DNA of 64,000 nt from Paenibacillus borealis (lineage in GTDB: Bacteria; Bacillota; Bacilli; Paenibacillales; Paenibacillaceae). How positions within the stretch are numbered: the stretch's first letter is position 1; each line of letters starts with the position of its first letter. Below the pieces are notes generated by a model that saw nothing but the letters and a program-made list of their open reading frames with translations, was not told where the DNA came from and did not search any database. Positions 28,638 through 35,624 of this stretch are shown here, one piece after another. The translations under genes were made by a program, and so were the position numbers. The stretch is from the NCBI RefSeq assembly GCF_000758665.1, contig NZ_CP009285.1, forward strand, positions 6,386,001-6,450,000, given 5' to 3'.

Positions 28638-29228
28638 ATGGCTGCTAACAGGAGCAAGACGGGTTACGTGTTACTGGGACTATTAAACGAAGAGAATTTA
28701 ACTGGCTATGAGATCAAAAAGATCGTAGATACCCGGCTTTCCTTCTTTTGGAGTGAGAGCTTTGGCCAGATCTATCCGGAGCTGAAGCGGCTGGCTGCGG
28801 AGGGCCTGATCGCCGTGTGTGAAGAACCTGTTTCTGCCGGGGGCAAGAACAGCAAACAAAGCATCAAGTATCAGATAACCGCATCCGGAAGGTATGAATT
28901 ACAGGAATGGCTCAAGACACCGGTGGAAAAGGAAACCGTACGCTACGAGCTTCTGCTCAAGCTGTACTTCTCCAATTCATCCTCTTCCGAAACTATGCTG
29001 GAGCATATCCGGGAATTCGAAATCAACCATCGCAGGCAGCAGCAGATGTTCGACAAATTCGAGGCGCAGCTGAAGCAGAATCTGGATGTCCACAGCAATC
29101 ACAGCCGCATCCTGATGGTTCTGTCCTTTGGCCAGAAGCTGTGGGAATCTTACGCCGACTGGTGCGGGCAGACCATAGCCTTGCTGGAGCAGGAAATCGC
29201 AGAACAGGGGATTCCGCAGAATGAATAA
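28638..29228 (+). CDS. PadR-family transcriptional regulator
   Basis: Winged-helix repressor of about 196 residues: N-terminal PadR domain (KTGYVLLGLLNEENLTGYEIKKIV, key part LLNEENLTGYEI; then FFWSESFGQIYPELKRLAAEGLI) and the C-terminal dimerising Vir-like domain (about residues 95-185). ATG at 28638 is chosen; the frame also opens with GTG at 28632. Neither has a strong ribosome site. Its last 8 nt overlap the ferredoxin gene, so it likely controls its own operon. Confidence 0.9.
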   Translation: MAANRSKTGYVLLGLLNEENLTGYEIKKIVDTRLSFFWSESFGQIYPELKRLAAEGLIAVCEEPVSAGGKNSKQSIKYQITASGRYELQEWLKTPVEKETVRYELLLKLYFSNSSSSETMLEHIREFEINHRRQQQMFDKFEAQLKQNLDVHSNHSRILMVLSFGQKLWESYADWCGQTIALLEQEIAEQGIPQNE

Positions 29229-29997
29229 GACCGTGGATTTGTATTACTTTTCAGGTACGGGCAATACGAAAGCGATTGTAGACTTTGTGGTCAGAACCCT
29301 TAAGACTTATAACATCCGCACCTCCCTGAACCTGATCGGCAGCGGATATATGCCAAGCAGTCCGGTTAATGACCTGTGGCTGGCCTTTCCGGTCAATTCG
29401 CAATCCGTATCCCCGTTCATCTGGAGATTCTTCCGCTGGCTCCCGAAGAGCCAGGGCACCAGAGTCTATGTGATTGCCACGCTCAACAACTCAGCACATA
29501 TTCTGGAGCCGCTCTATACCCTGCTGAAGAATAAGGGTTACATCCCTGTCTCCGCCTGTGAGATCAGTATGCCTAACAATATGCTGGATGCTGAAGCAAG
29601 TCCGGAGGATGATCTGGGCCGGCTGAGCGCCGCCTATCAGAAAGCTGAGACTTTTGTCCATCAGGCACTTGCCGGTGAATCGGTATGGAAGTCAGAGTAC
29701 CCGGGGTCGAAGGCCGTCTCCGTTCTTTCCAGAAGAACCGTACTGCCCTGGATGTCGATGCGGCTGATGCTCAGATTGCGGACGGTCCCCTCGAAATGCA
29801 TCAGTTGTGAATTATGCGTTCTGCAATGTCCCACCGGTAACATAGTGGTTGTCGATGATCTGCCGTACCACGGATACAAATGTGACTTCTGCATGAAATG
29901 TGCAGCGAACTGTCCGCGTAAGGCGATCGTGGTATCCGGCAAAGACAAAATTCATTTCCGCAATGCCAGAATGCATAAATCCACTTTGGAACAATAG
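29221..29997 (+). CDS. EFR1-type flavodoxin/ferredoxin fusion protein
   Basis: Electron-transfer protein of 258 residues: an N-terminal flavodoxin-like domain with the FMN phosphate loop YYFSGTGNTKAI, and a C-terminal pair of 4Fe-4S motifs, CISCELCVLQCP and CDFCMKCAANCP. Members of this group feed electrons to unknown redox partners in anaerobes and Bacillales. Its ATG lies inside the end of padR (8-nt overlap), so translation is coupled. Partner enzyme unknown. Confidence 0.88.
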   Translation: MNKTVDLYYFSGTGNTKAIVDFVVRTLKTYNIRTSLNLIGSGYMPSSPVNDLWLAFPVNSQSVSPFIWRFFRWLPKSQGTRVYVIATLNNSAHILEPLYTLLKNKGYIPVSACEISMPNNMLDAEASPEDDLGRLSAAYQKAETFVHQALAGESVWKSEYPGSKAVSVLSRRTVLPWMSMRLMLRLRTVPSKCISCELCVLQCPTGNIVVVDDLPYHGYKCDFCMKCAANCPRKAIVVSGKDKIHFRNARMHKSTLEQ

Positions 29998-30011
29998 GAT
30001 GGAGAGTTCAC

Positions 30012-30470
30012 ATGGGTCTGCACATTAAAGGATTCATCATACCCTTATTAGTATTGCTGCCGAATCTGATCTTCATTTTCTTCCCGCCCCGGAATGCTCC
30101 AGAGTCTTTGGCCTCTACACCCCTGATCTTCACGATCTTGGAGCGGGCAGGCCAGATCACTTGCTTCATGATGCCTATTCTCCTGGGCCGCAAGCTTGCC
30201 GAGCAGCCCCTTGGCCCGTCTGCTGTACTGATGGCGGTCTGCCTGCTCATCTATTATGGTTGCTGGGGCCGCTTTTACTGGAGTGGGAGAGAATTCGCCG
30301 TGTTGTTCACGCCTTGGCTTGGAATTCCCGTTCCTATGGCTGTCTTCCCGGCAATCTACTTCATGCTGCTTGGATTCTGGCTGGAGTCCTGGCTGCTCCT
30401 GATCCCTGCCTTCCTGTTTGCCGTTGGTCATTTGGTGAACAGCTGGAATGTTTATACTCAGGTCCGCTAG
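30012..30470 (+). CDS. Small integral membrane protein, unknown function
   Basis: 152 residues with four or five hydrophobic segments and a few charged residues between them (for example FFPPRNAPES and GREFAVLFTPW). I do not recognise the family. GGAGAG precedes the ATG by 7 nt. It is 14 nt after the flavodoxin/ferredoxin gene and ends before a terminator, so it belongs to the PadR-controlled operon and may anchor its redox function in the membrane (inference). Confidence 0.7.
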   Translation: MGLHIKGFIIPLLVLLPNLIFIFFPPRNAPESLASTPLIFTILERAGQITCFMMPILLGRKLAEQPLGPSAVLMAVCLLIYYGCWGRFYWSGREFAVLFTPWLGIPVPMAVFPAIYFMLLGFWLESWLLLIPAFLFAVGHLVNSWNVYTQVR

Positions 30471-30521
30471 AAGCCCACTGGTGTCCGCCTCGCAACATAT
30501 CAATCCTGTCTTTTTTTTAAA

Positions 30522-30580
30522 AAAACCGCCATCCCCATCAGGCTGAAGTTTTGGCAAACTTGCCCGGAGGATGGCGGTTT
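30522..30580. terminator. Terminator between convergent genes at 30.5 kb
   Basis: Outer stem AAACCGCCATCC / GGATGGCGGTTT closing a 34-nt loop, with A and T runs outside; usable in both directions. Confidence 0.75.
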
Positions 30581-30592
30581 CTTGTAGTAATA

Positions 30593-31351
30593 TTATGCTT
30601 CTGATCCGGAAGCCGCAAGCCAGTCCGCTAACCATGTCGGCGCAATACGCAGATGATCTCCGGCCGGAACCAGCGAATGATCCTGCAGCTCTGTTCCGAA
30701 ATAACGCGCCTCCATATCGCCGACTACCTGACGCGTATCCTGCTTAGCCTTCAGGGATTGCCGGACGAATTCATCCAGAGGCAGCTTATCCGGTCCGGCC
30801 AGCTCGGCAATCCCGTTCACTGGAGCCCCAAGGATATAATCAACCAGCGCAGCTGCTACATCATCAGAGGCTATTGGCTGTACCCAGACTGAAGGCAGGC
30901 GGACGATATCCCCTTCTGTAGCGGTATAGGCAATGCCTTCCGCGAAGTCGAAGAACTGAGTCGCACGCACGATGGTATAGGGAACGGGGGAAGCCTGGAT
31001 CAGCTCCTCCTGAGCCATTTTCCCGCGGAAATAACCACTCTGCAGTAAGCCGTCAGTACCTACTACAGATAACGCCACATGGTGCTTCACTCCTGCCTCT
31101 ATTTCCGCTGCTAACAGATTGCGGGTCGTTGTCCCGAAGAATTCCAGCACAGCGTCGTCTGCAAACGAAGGCGAGTTCGCAACATCAACAACGGCATCAG
31201 CATCTTTCAGCGCTTCTGCCAGCCCCTCACCTGTCATAGCATTGATGCCCAGAGAAGGTGATGCAGCCACAGTCTCATGACCCAGCCCCTGCATCAGGTT
31301 CACCAATTTCTTTCCAATAAGTCCGCTCCCGCCAACCACTACAATTTTCAT
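30593..31351 (-). CDS. NAD(P)-binding atypical SDR / NmrA-like protein
   Basis: 252 residues with the N-terminal Rossmann motif VVGGSGLIGKK, then VVDVANSPSF and the substrate-side block YTIVRATQFFDF typical of atypical short-chain dehydrogenases acting as sugar-nucleotide or quinone-type reductases or redox sensors. The classical YXXXK motif appears only as GYFRGKMAQEE. ATG at 31351 has AGGAGG 9 nt upstream; the open frame runs 53 codons further without support. Divergent from the GH88 gene. Substrate unknown. Confidence 0.85.
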   Translation of the reverse strand: MKIVVVGGSGLIGKKLVNLMQGLGHETVAASPSLGINAMTGEGLAEALKDADAVVDVANSPSFADDAVLEFFGTTTRNLLAAEIEAGVKHHVALSVVGTDGLLQSGYFRGKMAQEELIQASPVPYTIVRATQFFDFAEGIAYTATEGDIVRLPSVWVQPIASDDVAAALVDYILGAPVNGIAELAGPDKLPLDEFVRQSLKAKQDTRQVVGDMEARYFGTELQDHSLVPAGDHLRIAPTWLADWLAASGSEA

Positions 31352-31608
31352 GTGTATTTCCTCCTGGTTTCTGCAACAGACACAAACCGCCCTGCCACGG
31401 GCACTCTGCCTCCATCCTATTTTGTTTGCTGTACATCCTGTAGACAAACCGGACCGGAGTTCTGTGACAAACAGCTCTCTCCCGTGTAACAGGTTCCGGG
31501 TAAGCTCCACCTAAACCGCAATTCACCTAAGAATTCACGCAACAAACCAACATAGCAGCAGGCTTATAATAACCATAAGAACAATATAGCGATAATATGG
31601 AGGTTATT

Positions 31609-32742
31609 ATGAACTGGAAAAATGCGATTGAGCACACGCTCTCGACCACCCGCCTTAATATCAAGCGCTTTAGAGACCATTCACCAATTGTAAGCCTGGG
31701 CGACGGCAAATATCATCTGACGGACCATACCAGCTGGACGGAAGGCTTCTGGTCCGGCATTCTGTGGCTGAGCTATGAATACAGCCAAGACCCGGAGATT
31801 CACGCTGCCGCCATCCGGACGGTTGAGTCCTTCAACAAGCGCATGACCGCCGGGAAGGAGCTTGATCATCATGATATAGGCTTCTTATATTCGCTGTCCG
31901 CCAAGGCCCGCTGGATCACCGAGAAGGATGAGGCTTCGCGTCAGCTGGCCTTGCAGGCAGCCGATGTTCTGATGAAGCGCTGGCGCGCTGCCCCGCAGCT
32001 CTTTCAGGCCTGGGGACCGGAAGGCGATGCAGACAACGGCGGCCGGATTATTATCGACTGCCTGATGAATCTTCCGCTGCTCTGCTGGGCCACTGAACAG
32101 ACCGGAGACCCCGGCTATGCCGGGTATGCCCGGATCCACGCCGAGAAAAGCCGCCGCTTCCTGGTGAGGGGAGATGACTCCTCCTACCATACTTTTTATT
32201 TTGACCAGCAGACGGGGAATGCCCTGCGCGGAGGAACCGCGCAGGGTTATCAGGACGGCTCCACCTGGACGCGGGGACAGGCCTGGGGGGTCTACGGCTT
32301 TGCCTTAGCATACCGCTATTTTAAAGAGCCTCATTATCTCGAAACCTCCAAAAGGATGGCCCGCTATTTCCTGGAGCATCTTCCCGCCGATCATGTCGCA
32401 TATTGGGATTTCGATGCCCCGCAGGAGGAGTCCACTCCACGCGACAGTTCAGCTTCCGCCATCGTTGTCTGCGGTCTTCTTGAGCTGCTGGAGCACCTGC
32501 CGGAGGAGGACCCGGATCGGGCATGGTTTGAAGAAGCAGTAAACAAGTCGATGGATTCGCTGCTGAACTGCTATTTTACCGCAGGCAGTCCGTCAGAAGA
32601 GGGTTTTCTGCGTCACGGCTCCTATTCGGTCAGAGGGAATTCCTCTCCCGATGATTTCATGATCTGGGGGGATTACTTCTTCCTGGAGGCACTGCTGCGT
32701 CTGCAGCGGGGTGTACCGGGGTACTGGTACGAACGGGGATAG
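31609..32742 (+). CDS. Unsaturated glucuronyl hydrolase, GH88 family
   Basis: Removes unsaturated uronic acid from the non-reducing end of oligosaccharides left by polysaccharide lyases (glycosaminoglycans, gellan, xanthan, pectin type). 377 residues, all-alpha barrel. Asp89 in HHDIGF and Asp150 in DNGGRIIID match catalytic Asp88 and Asp149 of Bacillus UGL almost exactly. ATG at 31609 has GGAGG 5 nt upstream (an earlier ATG at 31597 contains that site and is unlikely). No signal peptide, so it works in the cytosol on imported oligosaccharides. Followed by an AraC regulator. Confidence 0.93.
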   Translation: MNWKNAIEHTLSTTRLNIKRFRDHSPIVSLGDGKYHLTDHTSWTEGFWSGILWLSYEYSQDPEIHAAAIRTVESFNKRMTAGKELDHHDIGFLYSLSAKARWITEKDEASRQLALQAADVLMKRWRAAPQLFQAWGPEGDADNGGRIIIDCLMNLPLLCWATEQTGDPGYAGYARIHAEKSRRFLVRGDDSSYHTFYFDQQTGNALRGGTAQGYQDGSTWTRGQAWGVYGFALAYRYFKEPHYLETSKRMARYFLEHLPADHVAYWDFDAPQEESTPRDSSASAIVVCGLLELLEHLPEEDPDRAWFEEAVNKSMDSLLNCYFTAGSPSEEGFLRHGSYSVRGNSSPDDFMIWGDYFFLEALLRLQRGVPGYWYERG

Positions 32743-32824
32743 CATGTACTGCATCTGGATTGACTAGACTCTGATCTGCTGGTACACAACATTATCTGCG
32801 GCACCGGGTTGATAATCCTTTATT

Positions 32825-32860
32825 CCGGCAAGCCTCTTTCAGTGGAGCCTGCCGGTTTTT
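32825..32860 (+). terminator. Probable terminator downstream of the GH88 gene
   Basis: CCGGCA ... TGCCGG stem with an imperfect upper part, followed by TTTTT. It begins about 80 nt after the GH88 stop. Confidence 0.6.
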
Positions 32861-33040
32861 GCTGCACGAAATACAACATTTCCCTCATCAAATCGTCCCA
32901 CATCCGGAATTGTTGTAGAAAATGCAGCAATTCCCCTCCTTCAAGCGGCTCAGCGGGACAATTCCTGTATTTCATACAACAATTCTCCCGAACTCCCTGG
33001 TATCAGGGAATCAAAGCTGTATTTCTTACAACATTTTAGG
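32861..33040 (-). repeat. Intergenic four-palindrome element, copy B
   Basis: Inverted copy of the 17.5-kb element: the reverse complement aligns with 17482-17652 over its full length with a rough two-thirds identity, including four GTTGTA-N5-TACA palindromes about 50 nt apart and the stretch GATACCAGGG. It begins right after a terminator. The gap 32743-33334 holds no supported gene. Confidence 0.75.
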
Positions 33041-33083
33041 AATGGAGGATGGATTTTCACAATTGCCCTGCCACAAAGCCATG

Positions 33084-33218
33084 GATTGGCTAGTTGTTTG
33101 GTTACTTGGTTCGTTGGTTCGTTGCTTAGTTGGTTGTTTACTTACTTGGCTCGTTCGTTGGTTTGTTGCTTGGTTCTTTGCTTACTTGCTTGGTTCGTCG
33201 GTTGCTTGGTTGGCGATT
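33084..33218. repeat. Degenerate tetranucleotide tract (TTGS/TTRS)
   Basis: About 135 nt with strict 4-nt phasing: TTGG, TTAC, TTCG, TTGC, TTAG and similar units follow one another, almost every unit starting TT. The plus strand is nearly free of A. It can be read as a 60-residue hydrophobic peptide but has no credible start, and the 4-nt period argues against coding. Confidence 0.8.
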
Positions 33219-33334
33219 GTTGTCTTATAAGTGTGGCCGAAATCGCAGTTTTATTTTTGCCAGCCGTCTATTTATACTGGAGTTAGTAGTAATGGAGTAA
33301 TAGCAGTGAACTATGGTTGATAAGGGAGCGTCGC

Positions 33335-34207
33335 ATGAGCATGGACAGGAATAGTAACAATCATCCGCCCAGGGGAATGGACCCCGGATTGTTTATGTAC
33401 AAATATAAATATATTGACGGCGAATCCCTCTATTTTCATGCGCACAGGGGCATTGAAATACTGTATATTTACAGCGGCTGCGGTGAAATCATGGTGGAGA
33501 ATCAGACCTATCCTCTTGAGGATCATACGCTGGTCTTGTTCCAGCCCTATCAGCTGCACCGTGTAATGGTACCTCCGGCAGAAGGCCGTTCCTATATCCG
33601 GACCAATCTAACCTTTGATCCTGGTTTCATGGAGCATTATCTTGCCGCGTTTCCTATCCTGGAGAAGTTCTTCCGGTACCTGTGGAGGGGCACCCTGCAG
33701 AAGCCGGTATTCTACGGAATGAATGACACCCGGATTCCCGAGCTGCTGGAAGAGCTGCATCAATGTACCGGGCACGCTGCTACCGGCCGGGAAGAGAACA
33801 CAGGACTGCTCATTCTTCAGCTTATCCGGCTGCTTCAAACACAGATGTCCGGTATCCCGGCCGGGGACAACCCTCTCCATTCGCGGGGAGGCTCACATGT
33901 CCAGCGGATTACCGAATGGCTGGATGAGCATTACAAGGAGAATTTCAGCCTTGAGGCACTGGCCGCCAGTCTGCATCTGTCCCCCTACCATATTTCGCAT
34001 GTGTTCAAACAATATGCCGGCATTACGCTGTCCGAATATCTGATGCAGCGGCGTGTCAGGGAAGCCTGTATCCTGCTCGCCAACACCAGCCAATCCATCG
34101 GGGAGATCGCGGTAGAAGTAGGCAATCTGTCCCCGTCCTATTTCAGCCAGATGTTCAAGAAGAACAAAGGAATCTCCCCCGAGAAATACAGGAACAGCAT
34201 CCGTTGA
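33335..34207 (+). CDS. AraC-family transcriptional regulator
   Basis: 290 residues: N-terminal cupin-like AraC ligand domain (HAHRGIEILYIYSGCGEI, FQPYQLHRV) and C-terminal double helix-turn-helix (FSLEALAASLHLSPYHISHVFKQYAGITLSEYL, key part LSPYHISHVFK; IGEIAVEVGNLSPSYFSQMFKKNKGISPEKYR, key part SPSYFSQMFKK). ATG at 33335 with AAGGGAG 6 nt upstream. It probably senses a sugar and controls the GH88 gene upstream or another locus (inference). Confidence 0.92.
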   Translation: MSMDRNSNNHPPRGMDPGLFMYKYKYIDGESLYFHAHRGIEILYIYSGCGEIMVENQTYPLEDHTLVLFQPYQLHRVMVPPAEGRSYIRTNLTFDPGFMEHYLAAFPILEKFFRYLWRGTLQKPVFYGMNDTRIPELLEELHQCTGHAATGREENTGLLILQLIRLLQTQMSGIPAGDNPLHSRGGSHVQRITEWLDEHYKENFSLEALAASLHLSPYHISHVFKQYAGITLSEYLMQRRVREACILLANTSQSIGEIAVEVGNLSPSYFSQMFKKNKGISPEKYRNSIR

Positions 34208-34300
34208 ATGTATAACGCAATCACAGGCAGGTTAGTGAAACCACATAGTTCTTCTGCCGTATAATCATTATTCAAATTTTCCAATACGGCTCATAAGGAG

Positions 34301-34558
34301 GTGACTTGGCTGGAGCATTTTTATGACTTAATTCAATTGGCATTCTCGATCGCTCTCATCTCTTCGTTAGTGTTAATTCCCTTCACCTATTTTTCTACAC
34401 AAGAGATACACTGGGGTTATGAAATTGCTCCAGCCGGTTCAACCTGGTTTGTGGCTGTCAGACTATCGCAACCGAGCAGCATTCAACGTTGGATAGTACG
34501 TACCGTCAGACGAAGAGAAGCACCTGATGATGAAGACCCTAGTCCTTCCCCACATTGA
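34301..34558 (+). CDS. MifM-like ribosome-arrest leader ORF upstream of yidC
   Basis: 85 codons, ending 30 nt before the yidC start. The N-terminal part is one hydrophobic span (about residues 11-31). The C-terminal part is basic then acidic: QRWIVRTVRRREAPDDED (62-79) then PSPSPH. In B. subtilis, MifM upstream of yidC2 has this same plan, a membrane anchor and a C-terminal arrest region that stalls ribosomes at an acidic cluster, and reports membrane-insertion activity. The start is uncertain: a perfect AAGGAGGTGA site overlaps the GTG at 34301; CTG at 34310 is in frame with better spacing. A TATAAT -10 box at 34260 is seen without a clear -35. Arrest is inferred. Confidence 0.6.
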   Translation: MTWLEHFYDLIQLAFSIALISSLVLIPFTYFSTQEIHWGYEIAPAGSTWFVAVRLSQPSSIQRWIVRTVRRREAPDDEDPSPSPH

Positions 34559-34584
34559 ATTCCATACTTTCAATTAGGGAGGAC
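34542..34584 (+). promoter_or_regulatory. Hairpin covering the yidC ribosome-binding site
   Basis: GTCCT(T)CCC at 34542-34550 pairs with GGGAGGAC at 34577-34584, the yidC Shine-Dalgarno site, and an inner stem ATTGAA (34554-34559) / TTCAAT (34569-34574) extends it. The left arm lies in the last codons of the leader ORF, 4 nt after the acidic cluster DDED. A ribosome stalled at that cluster would cover the left arm and free the site. Confidence 0.7.
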
Positions 34585-34588
34585 AACG

Positions 34589-35419
34589 ATGAACAAGACT
34601 TTATTGCTCCAAAAATGGGCCAAGCCCATTCTCGTCCTATTGCTTGGGATTATTCCGGTCATTGTGCTCAGCGGGTGTTCGGCTGCATCCCAGTCAAACT
34701 CGATCACTGCCGCTTCACCAGGGTTATTTAACCACTTTTTTATATATCCATTTTCGGTCTTGATCAAATTCTTCGCGGATACTTTTCACGGAAACTACGG
34801 ATTAGCGATCGTGCTGATGACTTTCATCATCAGACTTGCGATCCTGCCGCTCATGATGAATCAAACCAAGAAACAAATGGTCATGAAAGCAAAGATGGCC
34901 GTCCTCCAGCCGGAGTTAACTGCACTTCAGGAGAAGTACAAGAACGATATCAGTCCGGATGCAAAAAAACAACAGCAAGCCGAGATGATGCAGCTCTACC
35001 AGAAGCATCAATTCAATCCCTTAAACATGGGGTGTTTACCGATGCTTCTCCAATGGCCGGTCACCCTCGCATTTTACTACGCCATTCGCCGTACCCCAGA
35101 GATTGCAGCTCACGATTTTCTGTGGTTTAGCTTGGGGACAACAGATATGATTTTGCCGCTGATTGCGGCTGCGGTGTATTACGTTCAGTTCCGCATGTCC
35201 CAATCCGTTTCAGCGCAGTCTCAGCAGAATCAAAATAACCAAATGGCTTTCATCGGATTGTTGTCACCGGTCATGATGGGTTTATCTTCTTTTGCTATGC
35301 CCGCCGCGTTGCCGTTATATTGGGCGGTTGGCGGTATATTTATTATCGTGCAAACGGTCATACTCAATAAATATACACGAAGCCAAATGCAGCGGGTAAA
35401 AACCTGCCCGCCGTTGTAG
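34589..35419 (+). CDS. yidC: Membrane protein insertase YidC (second-copy, YidC2-like)
   Basis: Inserts proteins into the cytoplasmic membrane alone or with Sec. 276 residues: lipoprotein signal with lipobox LSGC, then five membrane segments. The conserved hydrophilic-groove Arg sits in TFIIRLAILPL, followed by the cytoplasmic hairpin (KKQMVMKAKM...KYKND) and FNPLNMGCLPMLLQWP. ATG with AGGGAGGAC 4-5 nt upstream, occluded by a hairpin. The leader ORF in front suggests it is the regulated paralogue like B. subtilis YidC2; the constitutive SpoIIIJ-type copy, normally near the origin, is not in this window. Confidence 0.93.
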   Translation: MNKTLLLQKWAKPILVLLLGIIPVIVLSGCSAASQSNSITAASPGLFNHFFIYPFSVLIKFFADTFHGNYGLAIVLMTFIIRLAILPLMMNQTKKQMVMKAKMAVLQPELTALQEKYKNDISPDAKKQQQAEMMQLYQKHQFNPLNMGCLPMLLQWPVTLAFYYAIRRTPEIAAHDFLWFSLGTTDMILPLIAAAVYYVQFRMSQSVSAQSQQNQNNQMAFIGLLSPVMMGLSSFAMPAALPLYWAVGGIFIIVQTVILNKYTRSQMQRVKTCPPL

Positions 35420-35450
35420 AAGACCAGTCATAGAACAATACTAAATACAA

Positions 35451-35482
35451 GGCATCTGAGGCGCAGCCTCGGATGCTCTTTT
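35451..35482 (+). terminator. Terminator downstream of yidC
   Basis: Stem GCATC(T)GAGGC / GCCTC(G)GATGC with a 3-nt loop, followed by CTCTTTTAG. Confidence 0.8.
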
Positions 35483-35500
35483 AGAGTGGAAGGAATTTAA

Positions 35501-35527
35501 ATGAAGATTGTGGAATATTATCAATAG
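35501..35527 (+). CDS. Eight-codon upstream mini-ORF
   Basis: ATG to TAG encodes MKIVEYYQ, with GGAAGGAA upstream. It precedes the better-supported leader peptide at 35549 in the same leader. May be translated; no role can be assigned. Confidence 0.3.
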   Translation: MKIVEYYQ

Positions 35528-35548
35528 CTTTTGAAAGGAGGATTCCAG

Positions 35549-35605
35549 ATGTGGTTTCATGGTTATATACAACCGATAAGAATTCGCCCCCTCCCTCAAT
35601 CATAA
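35549..35605 (+). CDS. Leader peptide with Arg-X-Arg motif (candidate drug-sensing arrest peptide)
   Basis: 18 codons encoding MWFHGYIQPIRIRPLPQS. AAAGGAGGA lies 7 nt before the ATG, an excellent site. The RIR motif (residues 11-13) fits the (+)X(+) arrest motif known for macrolide-dependent stalling, as in the ErmD leader. Codons 14-18 form the left arm of a hairpin that hides the ribosome-binding site of the next gene. A ribosome halted with Ile12 in the P site would reach about 35598 and open the hairpin. This is the layout of erm/cat-type translation attenuators; the inducer is unknown. Confidence 0.6.
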   Translation: MWFHGYIQPIRIRPLPQS

Positions 35606-35619
35606 AAAATTGAGGAGGG
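35589..35619 (+). promoter_or_regulatory. Hairpin covering the kinase ribosome-binding site
   Basis: CCCTCCCTCAAT (35589-35600) pairs with ATTGAGGAGGG (35609-35619), one bulged base, 8-nt loop. The right arm contains the GAGGAGGG site for the ATG at 35625. It is not followed by a T run, so it is a translation-control rather than a termination hairpin. Confidence 0.7.
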
Positions 35620-35624
35620 TTATA

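Noticed and set aside
17482..33040. CRISPR array
   Set aside because: The palindromes repeat four times per element with ~50-nt period but are imperfect, their spacers are conserved between copies, and no cas genes are near.
33042..33230. A hydrophobic 60-residue peptide read through the tetranucleotide tract
   Set aside because: Its composition follows from the 4-nt repeat, and there is no credible ribosome-binding site.
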